This document shows positions 1 through 5,610 of a DNA stretch of 19,433 nucleotides, in pieces (within the stretch, counting starts at the first letter, position 1; each line of letters starts with the position of its first letter). The stretch comes from an uncultured Oscillospiraceae bacterium (GTDB lineage Bacteria; Bacillota; Clostridia; Oscillospirales; Ruminococcaceae). The stretch is from positions 1-19,433 of the forward strand of contig CAKSGA010000043.1 of assembly GCA_934454435.1 (NCBI GenBank), read 5' to 3'. A program made the translations under genes and the position numbers. The notes under the pieces were generated by a model. It saw nothing but the letters and a program-made list of their open reading frames with translations. It ran no database searches and had not been told where the DNA came from.

Positions 1-99
1 AATTTCTATTATTTTTTCAATTTCTACTGGTAATTTCAGCTGATATGCTGTATAATGTTCTTGTGGGTTTTGTTTTTGCACAATTACATTATACCACAA

Positions 100-139
100 A
101 AAAGGCTGCTTCCTTGTTTTTTTCGGGATGCAGCCTTTT
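100..139. terminator. Bidirectional intrinsic terminator
   Basis: AAAAGGCTGC (100-109) pairs perfectly with GCAGCCTTTT (130-139) around a T-rich loop. Read on the minus strand the stem is followed by a run of T (complement of the A-run at 98-103), so it ends the transcript of the 96-aa gene just upstream. Read on the plus strand it is also followed by T-rich sequence (TTTTCTTTTGTTTTTT), so it can act both ways. Bases 1-95 are AT-rich and I see no gene in them. Confidence 0.75.
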
Positions 140-179
140 CTTTTGTTTTTTACAGCGCCGATATTTTATTAATGAAAAA

Positions 180-470
180 CTATGCCTGATCCTCCCAGCC
201 CTGGATCCTGCGCCAGTGGTCAGGCGTACAGACCACCGCCGTGCTGTCGTTGTTACGGAAGAACAGTGTGTAAGTCCCGCAGGTGTTGTCCCTGCCGAAG
301 AACGCTATGATGCTTCCCACCAGGTTGTTCTCGCCCTCCACCGACGCAACACGATAAAAGCAGGTGCGCCACTTCTCATGAAATCCATACATGCAATATA
401 GCGTCAGCGTATCTCCGCTCCGGGAAAAGCTGATTATCTCATTGTCGAAGAATTGGAAATCCTTGTGCAT
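180..470 (-). CDS. Hypothetical protein, 96 aa
   Basis: I do not recognise this protein. The ATG at 470 has an excellent ribosome binding site on the minus strand (AGGAGG, then CAGCAG, then ATG), and a terminator lies just downstream at 100-139, so it looks like a complete single-gene transcript. The product is soluble-looking with no signal peptide or membrane segment. It is rich in aromatic residues (many F, Y, W) and has four Cys (C26, C37, C64, C81). The alternation of hydrophobic and polar residues suggests a small beta-rich domain. A promoter TTGACA-N17-TATACT at 632-660 would give a leader of about 155 nt that contains a long imperfect palindrome. No function is assigned. The overlapping plus-strand frame (45-401) has no ribosome binding site and is rejected. 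Confidence 0.75.
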   Translation of the reverse strand: MHKDFQFFDNEIISFSRSGDTLTLYCMYGFHEKWRTCFYRVASVEGENNLVGSIIAFFGRDNTCGTYTLFFRNNDSTAVVCTPDHWRRIQGWEDQA

Positions 471-492
471 CTGCTGCCTCCTGTTCTCTTTT

Positions 493-620
493 GGGGCGAC
501 CTCTAAAAACCGGTTTGAAAAGGGAAAATGGGTAGAGTGCGCCGAATGCGAGGAGGTTTAACGAAGCAGGCGGTGTGCTATACACATTTTCGCTCAAACG
601 AGGTTTTAAGAGGTGACCTT
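493..620. repeat. ~125-bp imperfect palindrome (MITE-like or structured leader)
   Basis: The left arm (about 495-543) and the reverse complement of the right arm (about 570-618) are nearly the same sequence. Both run through an ACCTCT(A/T)AAAACC block, a GTTTGA block, a GAAAATG block and a final CCG, with small indels and substitutions between them. The central loop is about 26 nt (544-569). As RNA it would fold into one long hairpin. It lies wholly inside the inferred 5' leader of the 96-aa gene. It resembles a non-autonomous palindromic insertion or a cis-regulatory RNA; I cannot tell which from one copy. Confidence 0.65.
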
Positions 621-631
621 AATATATATAA

Positions 632-660
632 AGTATAACAAATCGGCAAATAAGTGTCAA
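632..660 (-). promoter_or_regulatory. Sigma-70-type promoter of the 96-aa gene
   Basis: On the minus strand, TTGACA (complement of 655-660) is followed after exactly 17 nt by TATACT (complement of 632-637). Transcription would begin near 625 and run through the palindrome at 493-620 before reaching the ribosome binding site and the ATG at 470. Confidence 0.7.
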
Positions 661-720
661 GGAACTCTTCCTAATTGTTGTTTTTCTCTTCCTGTTTGTC
701 AGTCTTTCAGGTTAAAATAA

Positions 721-748
721 ATAAACCGCCCTTTATCGGACGGTTTAT
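721..748 (-). terminator. Intrinsic terminator of the TetR-family gene
   Basis: ATAAACCG (721-728) and CGGTTTAT (741-748) form an 8-bp stem, extended by two G-C pairs past one mismatch. On the minus strand it is followed by the T-rich tail TTATTTTAA. It starts 8 nt past the stop codon of the TetR-family gene. Confidence 0.75.
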
Positions 749-755
749 AAAAATT

Positions 756-1361
756 TCACATCGTTGCCTGTGGTGGAGCGTCAAAAGCCTTGCCGGACTT
801 GATAAGCCCCATGACCGCCCTGAACTGCTGGGACAGCATCATAGAGACCTCCTCCTCGTCGTAGCGGCATACCTTTGATGCGATCAGCACGCCCAGACTG
901 AACGTGAACAGCCACACGCTGCGGAACAGCACCTTCGCCTCCTCCAGATTCAGCCCATAGTCACGTATGATGAAATCAAGGCATTTCTGGGTCGTCCCGC
1001 CGAGCTTGTCAAATACCTTATCAAAGCTGACGCTCTGTTCATTTTCTGTCATATACAGCAGCTGGAACAGCTTCGGCTGCTCTGTCGCAAAAAGTATCAT
1101 CTGCATCCCCACGTTCTTGAACGCAGGGGTACCGATTTCTGAGTCGTTGCGGGCGTATTCGTCAAACTTGTGCATTGCCGCTGTCTTGACCTCTTCGATC
1201 AGTTCATTCATATTCTTGAACGCTGTAAATACGGGTCTTGTGGATGTCCCGAGCGCCGCCCCGAGATTTCGTGCGTTGAGTGCGCCTATACCTTTTTCGG
1301 ACACCAGCTCCAGCGCTATCTGAATAATTTCCTCACGTGTATATTTCGCTTTCGGCGGCAT
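756..1361 (-). CDS. TetR/AcrR-family transcriptional regulator
   Basis: Length (201 aa) and architecture fit a TetR-family repressor. The N-terminal DNA-binding domain covers about residues 8-55: YTREEIIQIALELVSEKG begins the first helix, and ALNARNLGAALGTSTRPVFTAF is the helix-turn-helix, with R/P/V/F in the recognition-helix region where Tyr is commoner in the family. The rest is a helical ligand-binding/dimerisation domain (about 75-190) resembling the C-terminal domains of other Firmicutes TetR proteins. The start ATG is preceded by AAGGAG with an 8-nt spacer. A consensus promoter and a perfect palindrome over its -10 region (1391-1406) indicate autoregulation. No efflux pump or enzyme gene lies beside it; the divergent neighbour is hsp20, 390 bp away, so its target and ligand are unknown. 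Confidence 0.88.
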   Translation of the reverse strand: MPPKAKYTREEIIQIALELVSEKGIGALNARNLGAALGTSTRPVFTAFKNMNELIEEVKTAAMHKFDEYARNDSEIGTPAFKNVGMQMILFATEQPKLFQLLYMTENEQSVSFDKVFDKLGGTTQKCLDFIIRDYGLNLEEAKVLFRSVWLFTFSLGVLIASKVCRYDEEEVSMMLSQQFRAVMGLIKSGKAFDAPPQATM

Positions 1362-1390
1362 ATCAACATCTCCTTAGCCTGATAATGTTG

Positions 1391-1406
1391 TGTAACATTT
1401 GTTACA
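1391..1406. promoter_or_regulatory. Likely TetR operator (palindrome)
   Basis: TGTAACATTTGTTACA has perfect 7-bp arms (TGTAACA/TGTTACA) around TT. It abuts and overlaps by one base the -10 box of the TetR-gene promoter (1406-1411), the expected place for an autorepressor site. That this protein binds here is inference from position and symmetry. Confidence 0.65.
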
Positions 1407-1434
1407 TTATACCACATTTGCGTCCTGATGTCAA
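1406..1434 (-). promoter_or_regulatory. Consensus promoter of the TetR-family gene
   Basis: On the minus strand TTGACA (complement of 1429-1434) is separated by exactly 17 nt from TATAAT (complement of 1406-1411), a perfect sigma-70/SigA consensus. The leader is about 38 nt and begins inside the palindrome. Confidence 0.85.
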
Positions 1435-1596
1435 TAGCTGACGAAAAAGTTTGTACATATTTCCCCAACTTCTTGCACCACTCGTTTTTCTATCTGCCTG
1501 AGGGCTCTCTATAACTTGCTTCGCAGGCTTTCACAAAAGGGTAAAAAAGCAGTGAAATATGAAGATTTGGTGATATCTGTGACAATTTAAGGAAAA

Positions 1597-1623
1597 TTAG
1601 CACTCTCCTATTGACAGTGCTAA
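1597..1623. promoter_or_regulatory. CIRCE element (HrcA operator)
   Basis: TTAGCACTC (1597-1605), a 9-nt spacer, then CAGTGCTAA (1615-1623) match the CIRCE consensus TTAGCACTC-N9-GAGTGCTAA, with a single mismatch at the first base of the right arm. CIRCE is the binding site of the HrcA repressor, which is released during heat stress. The element overlaps the -35 box and the start of the spacer of the hsp20 promoter. From 1440 to 1590 I see no gene; this is the divergent TetR/hsp20 intergenic region. Confidence 0.93.
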
Positions 1624-1639
1624 AAACTTGTGCTATAAT
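1611..1639 (+). promoter_or_regulatory. hsp20 promoter inside CIRCE
   Basis: TTGACA (1611-1616), 17 nt, TATAAT (1634-1639): a perfect vegetative-type consensus. The -35 box sits in the CIRCE spacer and right arm, so HrcA binding should block RNA polymerase directly. Transcription should start near 1646. Confidence 0.9.
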
Positions 1640-1645
1640 ATGATC

Positions 1646-1751
1646 AGAACGAAAGGAAAGGATCAAGGGACAGGGTCCCGGGGATCAATACCTCAGTTCA
1701 TAAAATTAATTTCAGCGCAGACCCAAGAACCTGCGAAAGGAGTAATGACTT
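1646..1751 (+). other. Structured 5' leader of hsp20
   Basis: The ~105-nt leader holds two small hairpins. GGGAC (1667-1671) pairs with GTCCC (1675-1679), flanked by GATC at 1661-1664 and 1683-1686 that can also pair. CGCAG (1716-1720) pairs with CTGCG (1731-1735), ending just before the ribosome binding site AAAGGAG (1736-1742). The second stem could limit access to the ribosome binding site at low temperature, as thermometers of small heat-shock genes do, but the site itself is not visibly paired, so this is only a possibility. Confidence 0.35.
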
Positions 1752-2159
1752 ATGTTAGCAACCTACAGAAACAATATATTTGACGACCTCTTCAATTCCC
1801 CGTTCTTCACCAGAAGTGAAGCGAACATGATGAAGACCGATATAAAGGAACACGACAACGGCTATGAGCTGACAGTCGATCTGCCAGGCGTCAAGAAAGA
1901 GGACATCAAGGCGGAGCTGAATGACGGCTACCTGACCATCACCGCCGAGAACAATACCTCCAAGGACGAGAAGGACGAAAAGGGCAAGTACATCTGCCGT
2001 GAGCGTTACTCCGGTTCCTACAGCAGAAGCTTCTACGTTGGCGATGCTGTGACCGAAGAGGACATCAGGGCAAAGTTCGAGAACGGTACCCTTACGCTTG
2101 ATATCCCCAAGAAGGAAGCTCTCCCCGAGAAGCAGAACAAGTACATTGCCATCGGCTGA
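1752..2159 (+). CDS. Small heat-shock protein, Hsp20/alpha-crystallin family
   Basis: An ATP-independent holdase chaperone that binds unfolding proteins in the cytoplasm and passes them to the DnaK/ClpB systems. At 135 aa it has the usual short bacterial size. A short N-terminal arm (1-26; FDDLFNSPFF) is followed by the alpha-crystallin domain (about 27-120), with ELTVDLPGVKKEDIKAEL and the closing NGTLTLDIPK, equivalent to the family's conserved G-x-L motif. A C-terminal IXI motif (I132-A-I134) is used for oligomer assembly. AAAGGAG lies 9 nt before the ATG; an out-of-frame ATG at 1745 is too close to the ribosome binding site. It is a single-gene unit with a CIRCE-controlled promoter before it and a strong terminator after it. 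Confidence 0.95.
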   Translation: MLATYRNNIFDDLFNSPFFTRSEANMMKTDIKEHDNGYELTVDLPGVKKEDIKAELNDGYLTITAENNTSKDEKDEKGKYICRERYSGSYSRSFYVGDAVTEEDIRAKFENGTLTLDIPKKEALPEKQNKYIAIG

Positions 2160-2190
2160 TACCTTCCATCAGCAGTAAACAATAAATGAC

Positions 2191-2236
2191 TTCCCCCCTG
2201 TCAGAGTGCCCGGCACCCGGACAGGGGGGAGTTTTT
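2191..2236 (+). terminator. Strong intrinsic terminator after hsp20
   Basis: CCCCCCTGTC (2193-2202) pairs perfectly with GACAGGGGGG (2220-2229), extended by a T-A pair, and is followed by TTTTTT (2232-2237). On the minus strand the same stem follows the stop of the AraC-GGDEF gene by a few bases, with a poorer T-tail, so it may serve both convergent genes. Confidence 0.92.
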
Positions 2237-2238
2237 TA

Positions 2239-3063
2239 TCAGAATTTCACCTCGCCGGGGGTCAGCGCCGGGGCGCTAACAAGCTCCGTGAACAGCTCGC
2301 TGTAGCTGAGCTTTCCCGGTCTGAGAAGAACTGCGCCGGCACGCATGCTGACGGGTATCTGCTTCCCGTTATGCTCCACGCCCTCGCCGTTGTGCGACAG
2401 TATCCGGTGCGCAAGCTCCGCTGTCTTGTCACGGTCGGAAAGACCGGTCAGCATTGCGAATTCATCGCCGCCTATGCGGAACATGAGCATTCCGTCAGAG
2501 CATTCCCGGTCAATGCGGTGCAGGCACTCGAGAATGACCTTGTCGCCGGCTTCATGGCCCAGGGTGTCGTTTATCTCCATAAGGTGACAGGTGTCAAAGC
2601 TGAGAATATAGGTGCCCTGCATCGACCTGATGTAGTCGTAAAGCTCGGAAATATCGTATCTGTGTGTCATGATAAGCTCTCCTTCGTGCATAAAGTGCCT
2701 GGGGAGGTCCAGCCGTGGAGTCAGCCCGGAGAAATTCCAGCTGCGGCGGTACTCGCTGGGAGTGGTCCCCCACACCCGGCTGAACGCCCTGGTGAACGCT
2801 TCTGCGCTGCCGGAACCGTACTTCAGCGCTCTCACAAGACTCCTGACCTCGTTCTGCTGTATCTCACGTGCCGCAAGCGTCAGCCTGCGCCGGGTGATGT
2901 AGTCGCCCACGCTCTTATGGAACACATTGCGGAACAGCTTCTGGAGCCCGGAAAGGGAACAGTACACGCTGCGTGCTATGTCCTCCTGGGTCAGCTCCTC
3001 CGCCAGATGCTCCTCAATATAGCTGAGTGCAGAGGTCAGCATGTTCAGTTTTTCGGTATCCAC
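2239..3063 (-). CDS. AraC-type HTH / GGDEF fusion protein
   Basis: A 274-aa two-domain protein. Residues about 8-108 are an AraC/XylS DNA-binding domain with both helix-turn-helix units (LTQEDIARSVYCSLSGLQKLF and the second unit through ALKYGSGSAEAFTRAFSRVWGTTPSEYRR). Residues about 133-265 are a GGDEF domain, the fold that makes cyclic di-GMP from two GTP. The signature GGDEF is intact at 198-202, and the metal- and base-contacting positions D157, N165 and D174 (EINDTLGHEAGD) are kept. The inhibitory RxxD site expected just before GGDEF is absent. There are no membrane or periplasmic sensor segments. The start is GTG at 3063 with GGGGAG five nt upstream. The placement of the HTH at the N-terminus recalls Rob/GyrI-type regulators with the effector domain replaced. 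Whether GGDEF is catalytic or a GTP/c-di-GMP sensor is unknown. Confidence 0.9.
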   Translation of the reverse strand: MDTEKLNMLTSALSYIEEHLAEELTQEDIARSVYCSLSGLQKLFRNVFHKSVGDYITRRRLTLAAREIQQNEVRSLVRALKYGSGSAEAFTRAFSRVWGTTPSEYRRSWNFSGLTPRLDLPRHFMHEGELIMTHRYDISELYDYIRSMQGTYILSFDTCHLMEINDTLGHEAGDKVILECLHRIDRECSDGMLMFRIGGDEFAMLTGLSDRDKTAELAHRILSHNGEGVEHNGKQIPVSMRAGAVLLRPGKLSYSELFTELVSAPALTPGEVKF

Positions 3064-3085
3064 AGGCGCTCCCCCTTTGTTTCGT

Positions 3086-3097
3086 TGTAAGCTTACA
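3086..3097. promoter_or_regulatory. 12-bp perfect palindrome, candidate operator
   Basis: TGTAAGCTTACA is a perfect 12-bp palindrome in the leader, about 5 nt past the -10 box of the AraC-GGDEF promoter and before its ribosome binding site. Its position suits a repressor or autoregulatory site. The protein that binds it is unknown. Confidence 0.4.
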
Positions 3098-3102
3098 CCT
3101 AT

Positions 3103-3131
3103 ATTATAGCCGTTTTCCTGATTTCTGTCTT
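3103..3131 (-). promoter_or_regulatory. Probable promoter of the AraC-GGDEF gene
   Basis: On the minus strand TATAAT (complement of 3103-3108) is perfect, and 17 nt upstream lies AAGACA (complement of 3126-3131), a 4/6 match to the -35 consensus. The weak -35 is compatible with an activated promoter. Confidence 0.55.
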
Positions 3132-3147
3132 GATAATTTGAGCAAAC

Positions 3148-3780
3148 TCAGAGGATCCTCGCAGCCGCACGGGGAAGCTCACAGAACGCCTGTATTTCCG
3201 GGACCTCCCTGTTCATCTGACCGAACCCGTACGCCGCACGTATGAACGGGACCCCGGCAAGGTCAGCGGCGTCAAGGTCGCCCTGGGTATCGCCGATGTA
3301 CACGGCGCTGTCGATTTGGTTTCGCCCTATGACCAGGCGGATATTCTCGCCCTTGCACAGCCCCGTGCCGCCTGCGCTCTCGAAGTCGTCAAAGAGGTCA
3401 CGCATTCCTGCAAAATCAAGGAAGCACTGTATATAGCCGTCCTGGCAGTTGCTGACTATTATCAGCGTGTAGTCCCTGCGGAGCTCCTCAAGTGTTTCCC
3501 GCAGCCTGGGGTAGAGTTTCCCGCCGTGCTCTGCGATATATCCCAGTTCATAGCTCACGCACTCCCGCAGGACTTTCCTGCGCAGCTCGTCAGGGGTGTC
3601 CGGCAGCGCAAGGGGGAAAATCTGCTCCAGGGTCTTTCCCATGAACCCACGGATATCCGCCGGCGTGAACCTGCGGTCTATATCAGGGTACCTGCCGAGC
3701 ACCACGTTCCATGAGCCGCAGACGCTCTCGGAGCTGTCCCACATGGTACCGTCAAGGTCAAAGATAAGTGCTTTTTTCAT
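3148..3780 (-). CDS. HAD-superfamily phosphatase (phosphoglycolate phosphatase-like)
   Basis: A 210-aa haloacid-dehalogenase-fold hydrolase, probably a small-molecule phosphatase. Motif I is DLDGT with nucleophile D8 and acid/base D10; motif II is VSN (S110); motif III is K143; motif IV is GDTQGD (D164, D168). The helical cap lies between residues about 15 and 90 (subclass I), as in phosphoglycolate phosphatase and beta-phosphoglucomutase relatives. The substrate cannot be fixed from sequence. The start ATG at 3780 has AAAGGAG seven nt upstream. It lies upstream of the AraC-GGDEF gene on the same strand, with an 84-nt gap and no clear terminator between, so read-through into that gene is possible. 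I could not find a convincing promoter for it. Confidence 0.88.
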   Translation of the reverse strand: MKKALIFDLDGTMWDSSESVCGSWNVVLGRYPDIDRRFTPADIRGFMGKTLEQIFPLALPDTPDELRRKVLRECVSYELGYIAEHGGKLYPRLRETLEELRRDYTLIIVSNCQDGYIQCFLDFAGMRDLFDDFESAGGTGLCKGENIRLVIGRNQIDSAVYIGDTQGDLDAADLAGVPFIRAAYGFGQMNREVPEIQAFCELPRAAARIL

Positions 3781-3855
3781 ATTGTTTCTCCTTTGTGAAA
3801 TATTGCTGCCGTTCCCCGGCTGGGAAAAATGTCGAAAGAAAATAGTAAATGGGGC

Positions 3856-3884
3856 TTGATTTTTTATTTGGAGTGTGATACAAT
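3856..3884 (+). promoter_or_regulatory. Promoter of the SLOG-family gene
   Basis: TTGATT (3856-3861), 17 nt, TACAAT (3879-3884). The predicted start near 3891 lies past an in-frame ATG at 3887, which supports translation from the ATG at 3914. Confidence 0.75.
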
Positions 3885-3894
3885 AAATGTATCA
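3876..3894. promoter_or_regulatory. 19-bp operator-like palindrome
   Basis: TGATACAATAAATGTATCA has perfect 7-bp arms (TGATACA/TGTATCA) around ATAAA. It covers the -10 box and the predicted transcription start of the SLOG-family gene, the classic position for a repressor. I do not recognise the motif as belonging to a named regulator, and no regulator gene is adjacent. Confidence 0.6.
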
Positions 3895-3913
3895 TTCACT
3901 GGGAGGTAATTTT

Positions 3914-4411
3914 ATGTACAGAGTTTCCTTCACCGGATACCGTCCGCAGAAGCTGCCGTTCAGCGGCGAACAGGACCCGATGTGCATTGCGCTCAAGAAA
4001 AGGCTTTATGACAAAATCGTGTTTCTGTATGAACATGGTACGGCAGAATTTTTCTCCGGAATGGCGCTCGGGATTGACATGTGGTGCGCTGAAGCAGTGC
4101 TGTCGCTGAAAAAGCTCCACCCCGAGATAAAGCTGACCGCCGTTCTCCCCTGCCGTGGGCAGGAGGTCAGGTGGAGCCCCACAGACCAGCAGCGCTACCA
4201 GAATATCCTCGCCGCCTGCGACAAGGTGATGTGCCTTTCCGACCACTACACCCGGGATTGCATGCTGAACAGGAACCGGGCACTCGTAGACCTCTGTGAT
4301 ATTCTGCTCGCAGTATATGACGGCAGACCCGGCGGCACGGCGTACACCGTTGACTACGCAAGAAAGGTCGGGAGAAAGGTGCTGGTCATTCCTCCCACAC
4401 CGGACATGTGA
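3914..4411 (+). CDS. SLOG-family (DUF1273/YpsA-like) protein
   Basis: The protein is a single SLOG domain, a Rossmann-like fold proposed to bind or process nucleotides such as ADP-ribose or NAD derivatives; close relatives include Bacillus YpsA, linked to cell division. Visible motifs (165-aa numbering) are FTGYRP at 6-11, FSGMALGID at 47-55 and the glycine-rich DGRPGGTAYTV at 136-146. The start at 3914 is chosen because GGAGGT lies six nt upstream; the in-frame ATG at 3887 has no ribosome binding site and lies before the predicted transcript start. It is a single-gene unit with its own promoter, an overlapping palindrome and a terminator shared with mnmA. Exact biochemical role is unknown. 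Confidence 0.88.
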   Translation: MYRVSFTGYRPQKLPFSGEQDPMCIALKKRLYDKIVFLYEHGTAEFFSGMALGIDMWCAEAVLSLKKLHPEIKLTAVLPCRGQEVRWSPTDQQRYQNILAACDKVMCLSDHYTRDCMLNRNRALVDLCDILLAVYDGRPGGTAYTVDYARKVGRKVLVIPPTPDM

Positions 4412-4426
4412 ACAGATCTGCAAAAA

Positions 4427-4455
4427 CAGGGCGGTCCTGCGAAACGGCCGCCCTG
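4427..4455. terminator. Shared bidirectional terminator
   Basis: CAGGGCGG (4427-4434) pairs with CCGCCCTG (4448-4455). Plus-strand reading gives the tail ATACTTTTACTTTT after the SLOG gene. Minus-strand reading gives TTTTTG directly after the stem, ending the rrf2-nadA-mnmA operon. The two units converge on it. Confidence 0.88.
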
Positions 4456-4461
4456 ATACTT

Positions 4462-5610
4462 TTACTTTTCTGCACTTATTATGCTGCCGCCGCCAACGAC
4501 GATATCCCCCTGATACAGCACCACTGCCTGGCCCGATGTGACCGCCCTCTGCGGCTCGTCAAAAACGACATGGACAAGCCCGTCCCTGTCTGCCCAGACC
4601 TGCGCTGCTGCTTCCCTGCCGTTGTAGCGTGTTCGTGCGCTGACCCTTACCGGCTCCTTCGGAGCGTCCTCCCACAGTATCCAGTTGAAGTCCCCGGCGG
4701 TAAGGCTGGAAGAATACAGACCCTCCTCACGGGAGAGGGTCACGGTGTTGTGCTCCATGTCCTTCCCGCAGACGTACATGCGCTCGCCAAAGCCCACGCC
4801 AAGTCCCTTTCGCTGACCTATCGTGTACCTGATTATGCCGGAATGCTCGCCGATACGGTTCCCGCTAACATCAAGGAAATCACCGTGGGGGTAGGTCTTT
4901 CCGGTGCGCATGCGAATGAACTCCGCATAGTCGCCGTCCGGCACGAAACAGATGTCCTGACTGTCGTGCTTGTGAGCGTTGAGCAGACCAAGCTGCTCCG
5001 CCAGCGACCGTACCTCCTCCTTGCTGGAGAACTCCCCGAGAGGGAATATCGTGTGCGCAAGCTGCTCCTGGGTCATGGAATACAGTACGTAGCTCTGGTC
5101 CTTTGCGGTGTTGAGCGCCTTTTTCAGCACCCAGCGTTTCCTGTCCGGCAGGTACTCCGTGCGGGCATAATGACCCGTCACGATGTACTCACAGCCCAGC
5201 GCCCTGCCCCGCTGATACAGAAGCTCGAACTTCATGTAGCGATTGCAGTCGATACAGGGATTAGGCGTAAAGCCGCTCTCGTATGCGCTCACAAAGCGGT
5301 CTATGACCTCCCGGTCGAACTCCTGCGTGAAGTTGAACACATAGAACTTCATGCCCATGGAATAGGCGGCGTTCCTTGCGTCCTCAGCGTCAGAGGCAGT
5401 GCAGCAGGACTTCTCCGTGCAGGTTCCACCGCTGTTGCTGCGCAGCTTCATGGTAACGCCTATGCAGTCGTACCCACGCTTCACCATCAGCGCAGCCGCA
5501 ACGGAGCTGTCAACTCCGCCGCTCATTGCGATCAGTGCCGTGGGACGCTCCCCGGTCGGTCCCGTCTTGTTATCCTGCATGACCTCGAACTCTTCTGCGG
5601 ACGCTGTCAT
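4462..5610 (-). CDS. mnmA: tRNA-specific 2-thiouridylase MnmA
   Basis: MnmA (TrmU) uses ATP and persulfide sulfur to make 2-thiouridine at wobble position 34 of tRNA for Lys, Glu and Gln. At 382 aa it is slightly longer than many, owing to a ~20-residue N-terminal extension before the fold. The PP-loop SGGVDSS is at 30-36. The catalytic Cys pair is C119 (NPCIDC) and C221 (SQDICFVPDGDY). GHYAR (146-150) and YTIGQRKGLGVG (262-273) are further family signatures. The ATG at 5610 overlaps the nadA stop codon as ATGA, so translation is probably coupled; GAGG lies 8 nt upstream. No cysteine desulfurase gene is nearby, so the sulfur donor is encoded elsewhere. It is the last gene of the rrf2-nadA-mnmA operon. 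Confidence 0.96.
   Translation of the reverse strand: MTASAEEFEVMQDNKTGPTGERPTALIAMSGGVDSSVAAALMVKRGYDCIGVTMKLRSNSGGTCTEKSCCTASDAEDARNAAYSMGMKFYVFNFTQEFDREVIDRFVSAYESGFTPNPCIDCNRYMKFELLYQRGRALGCEYIVTGHYARTEYLPDRKRWVLKKALNTAKDQSYVLYSMTQEQLAHTIFPLGEFSSKEEVRSLAEQLGLLNAHKHDSQDICFVPDGDYAEFIRMRTGKTYPHGDFLDVSGNRIGEHSGIIRYTIGQRKGLGVGFGERMYVCGKDMEHNTVTLSREEGLYSSSLTAGDFNWILWEDAPKEPVRVSARTRYNGREAAAQVWADRDGLVHVVFDEPQRAVTSGQAVVLYQGDIVVGGGSIISAEK

Noticed and set aside
28..139. Possible small RNA: TATAAT at 51-56 followed by the terminator at 100-139
   Set aside because: The -35 region at 28-33 matches only 3 of 6 positions, and the stretch is AT-rich, so a -10-like box is expected by chance. The terminator is explained by the 96-aa gene.
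2206..3090. 294-codon open frame on the plus strand
   Set aside because: Antisense to the AraC-GGDEF gene, begins inside the hsp20 terminator and has no recognisable domain.
3887..3913. Upstream start for the SLOG gene
   Set aside because: The ATG at 3887 has no ribosome binding site and precedes the predicted transcription start, while the ATG at 3914 has GGAGGT at ideal spacing.
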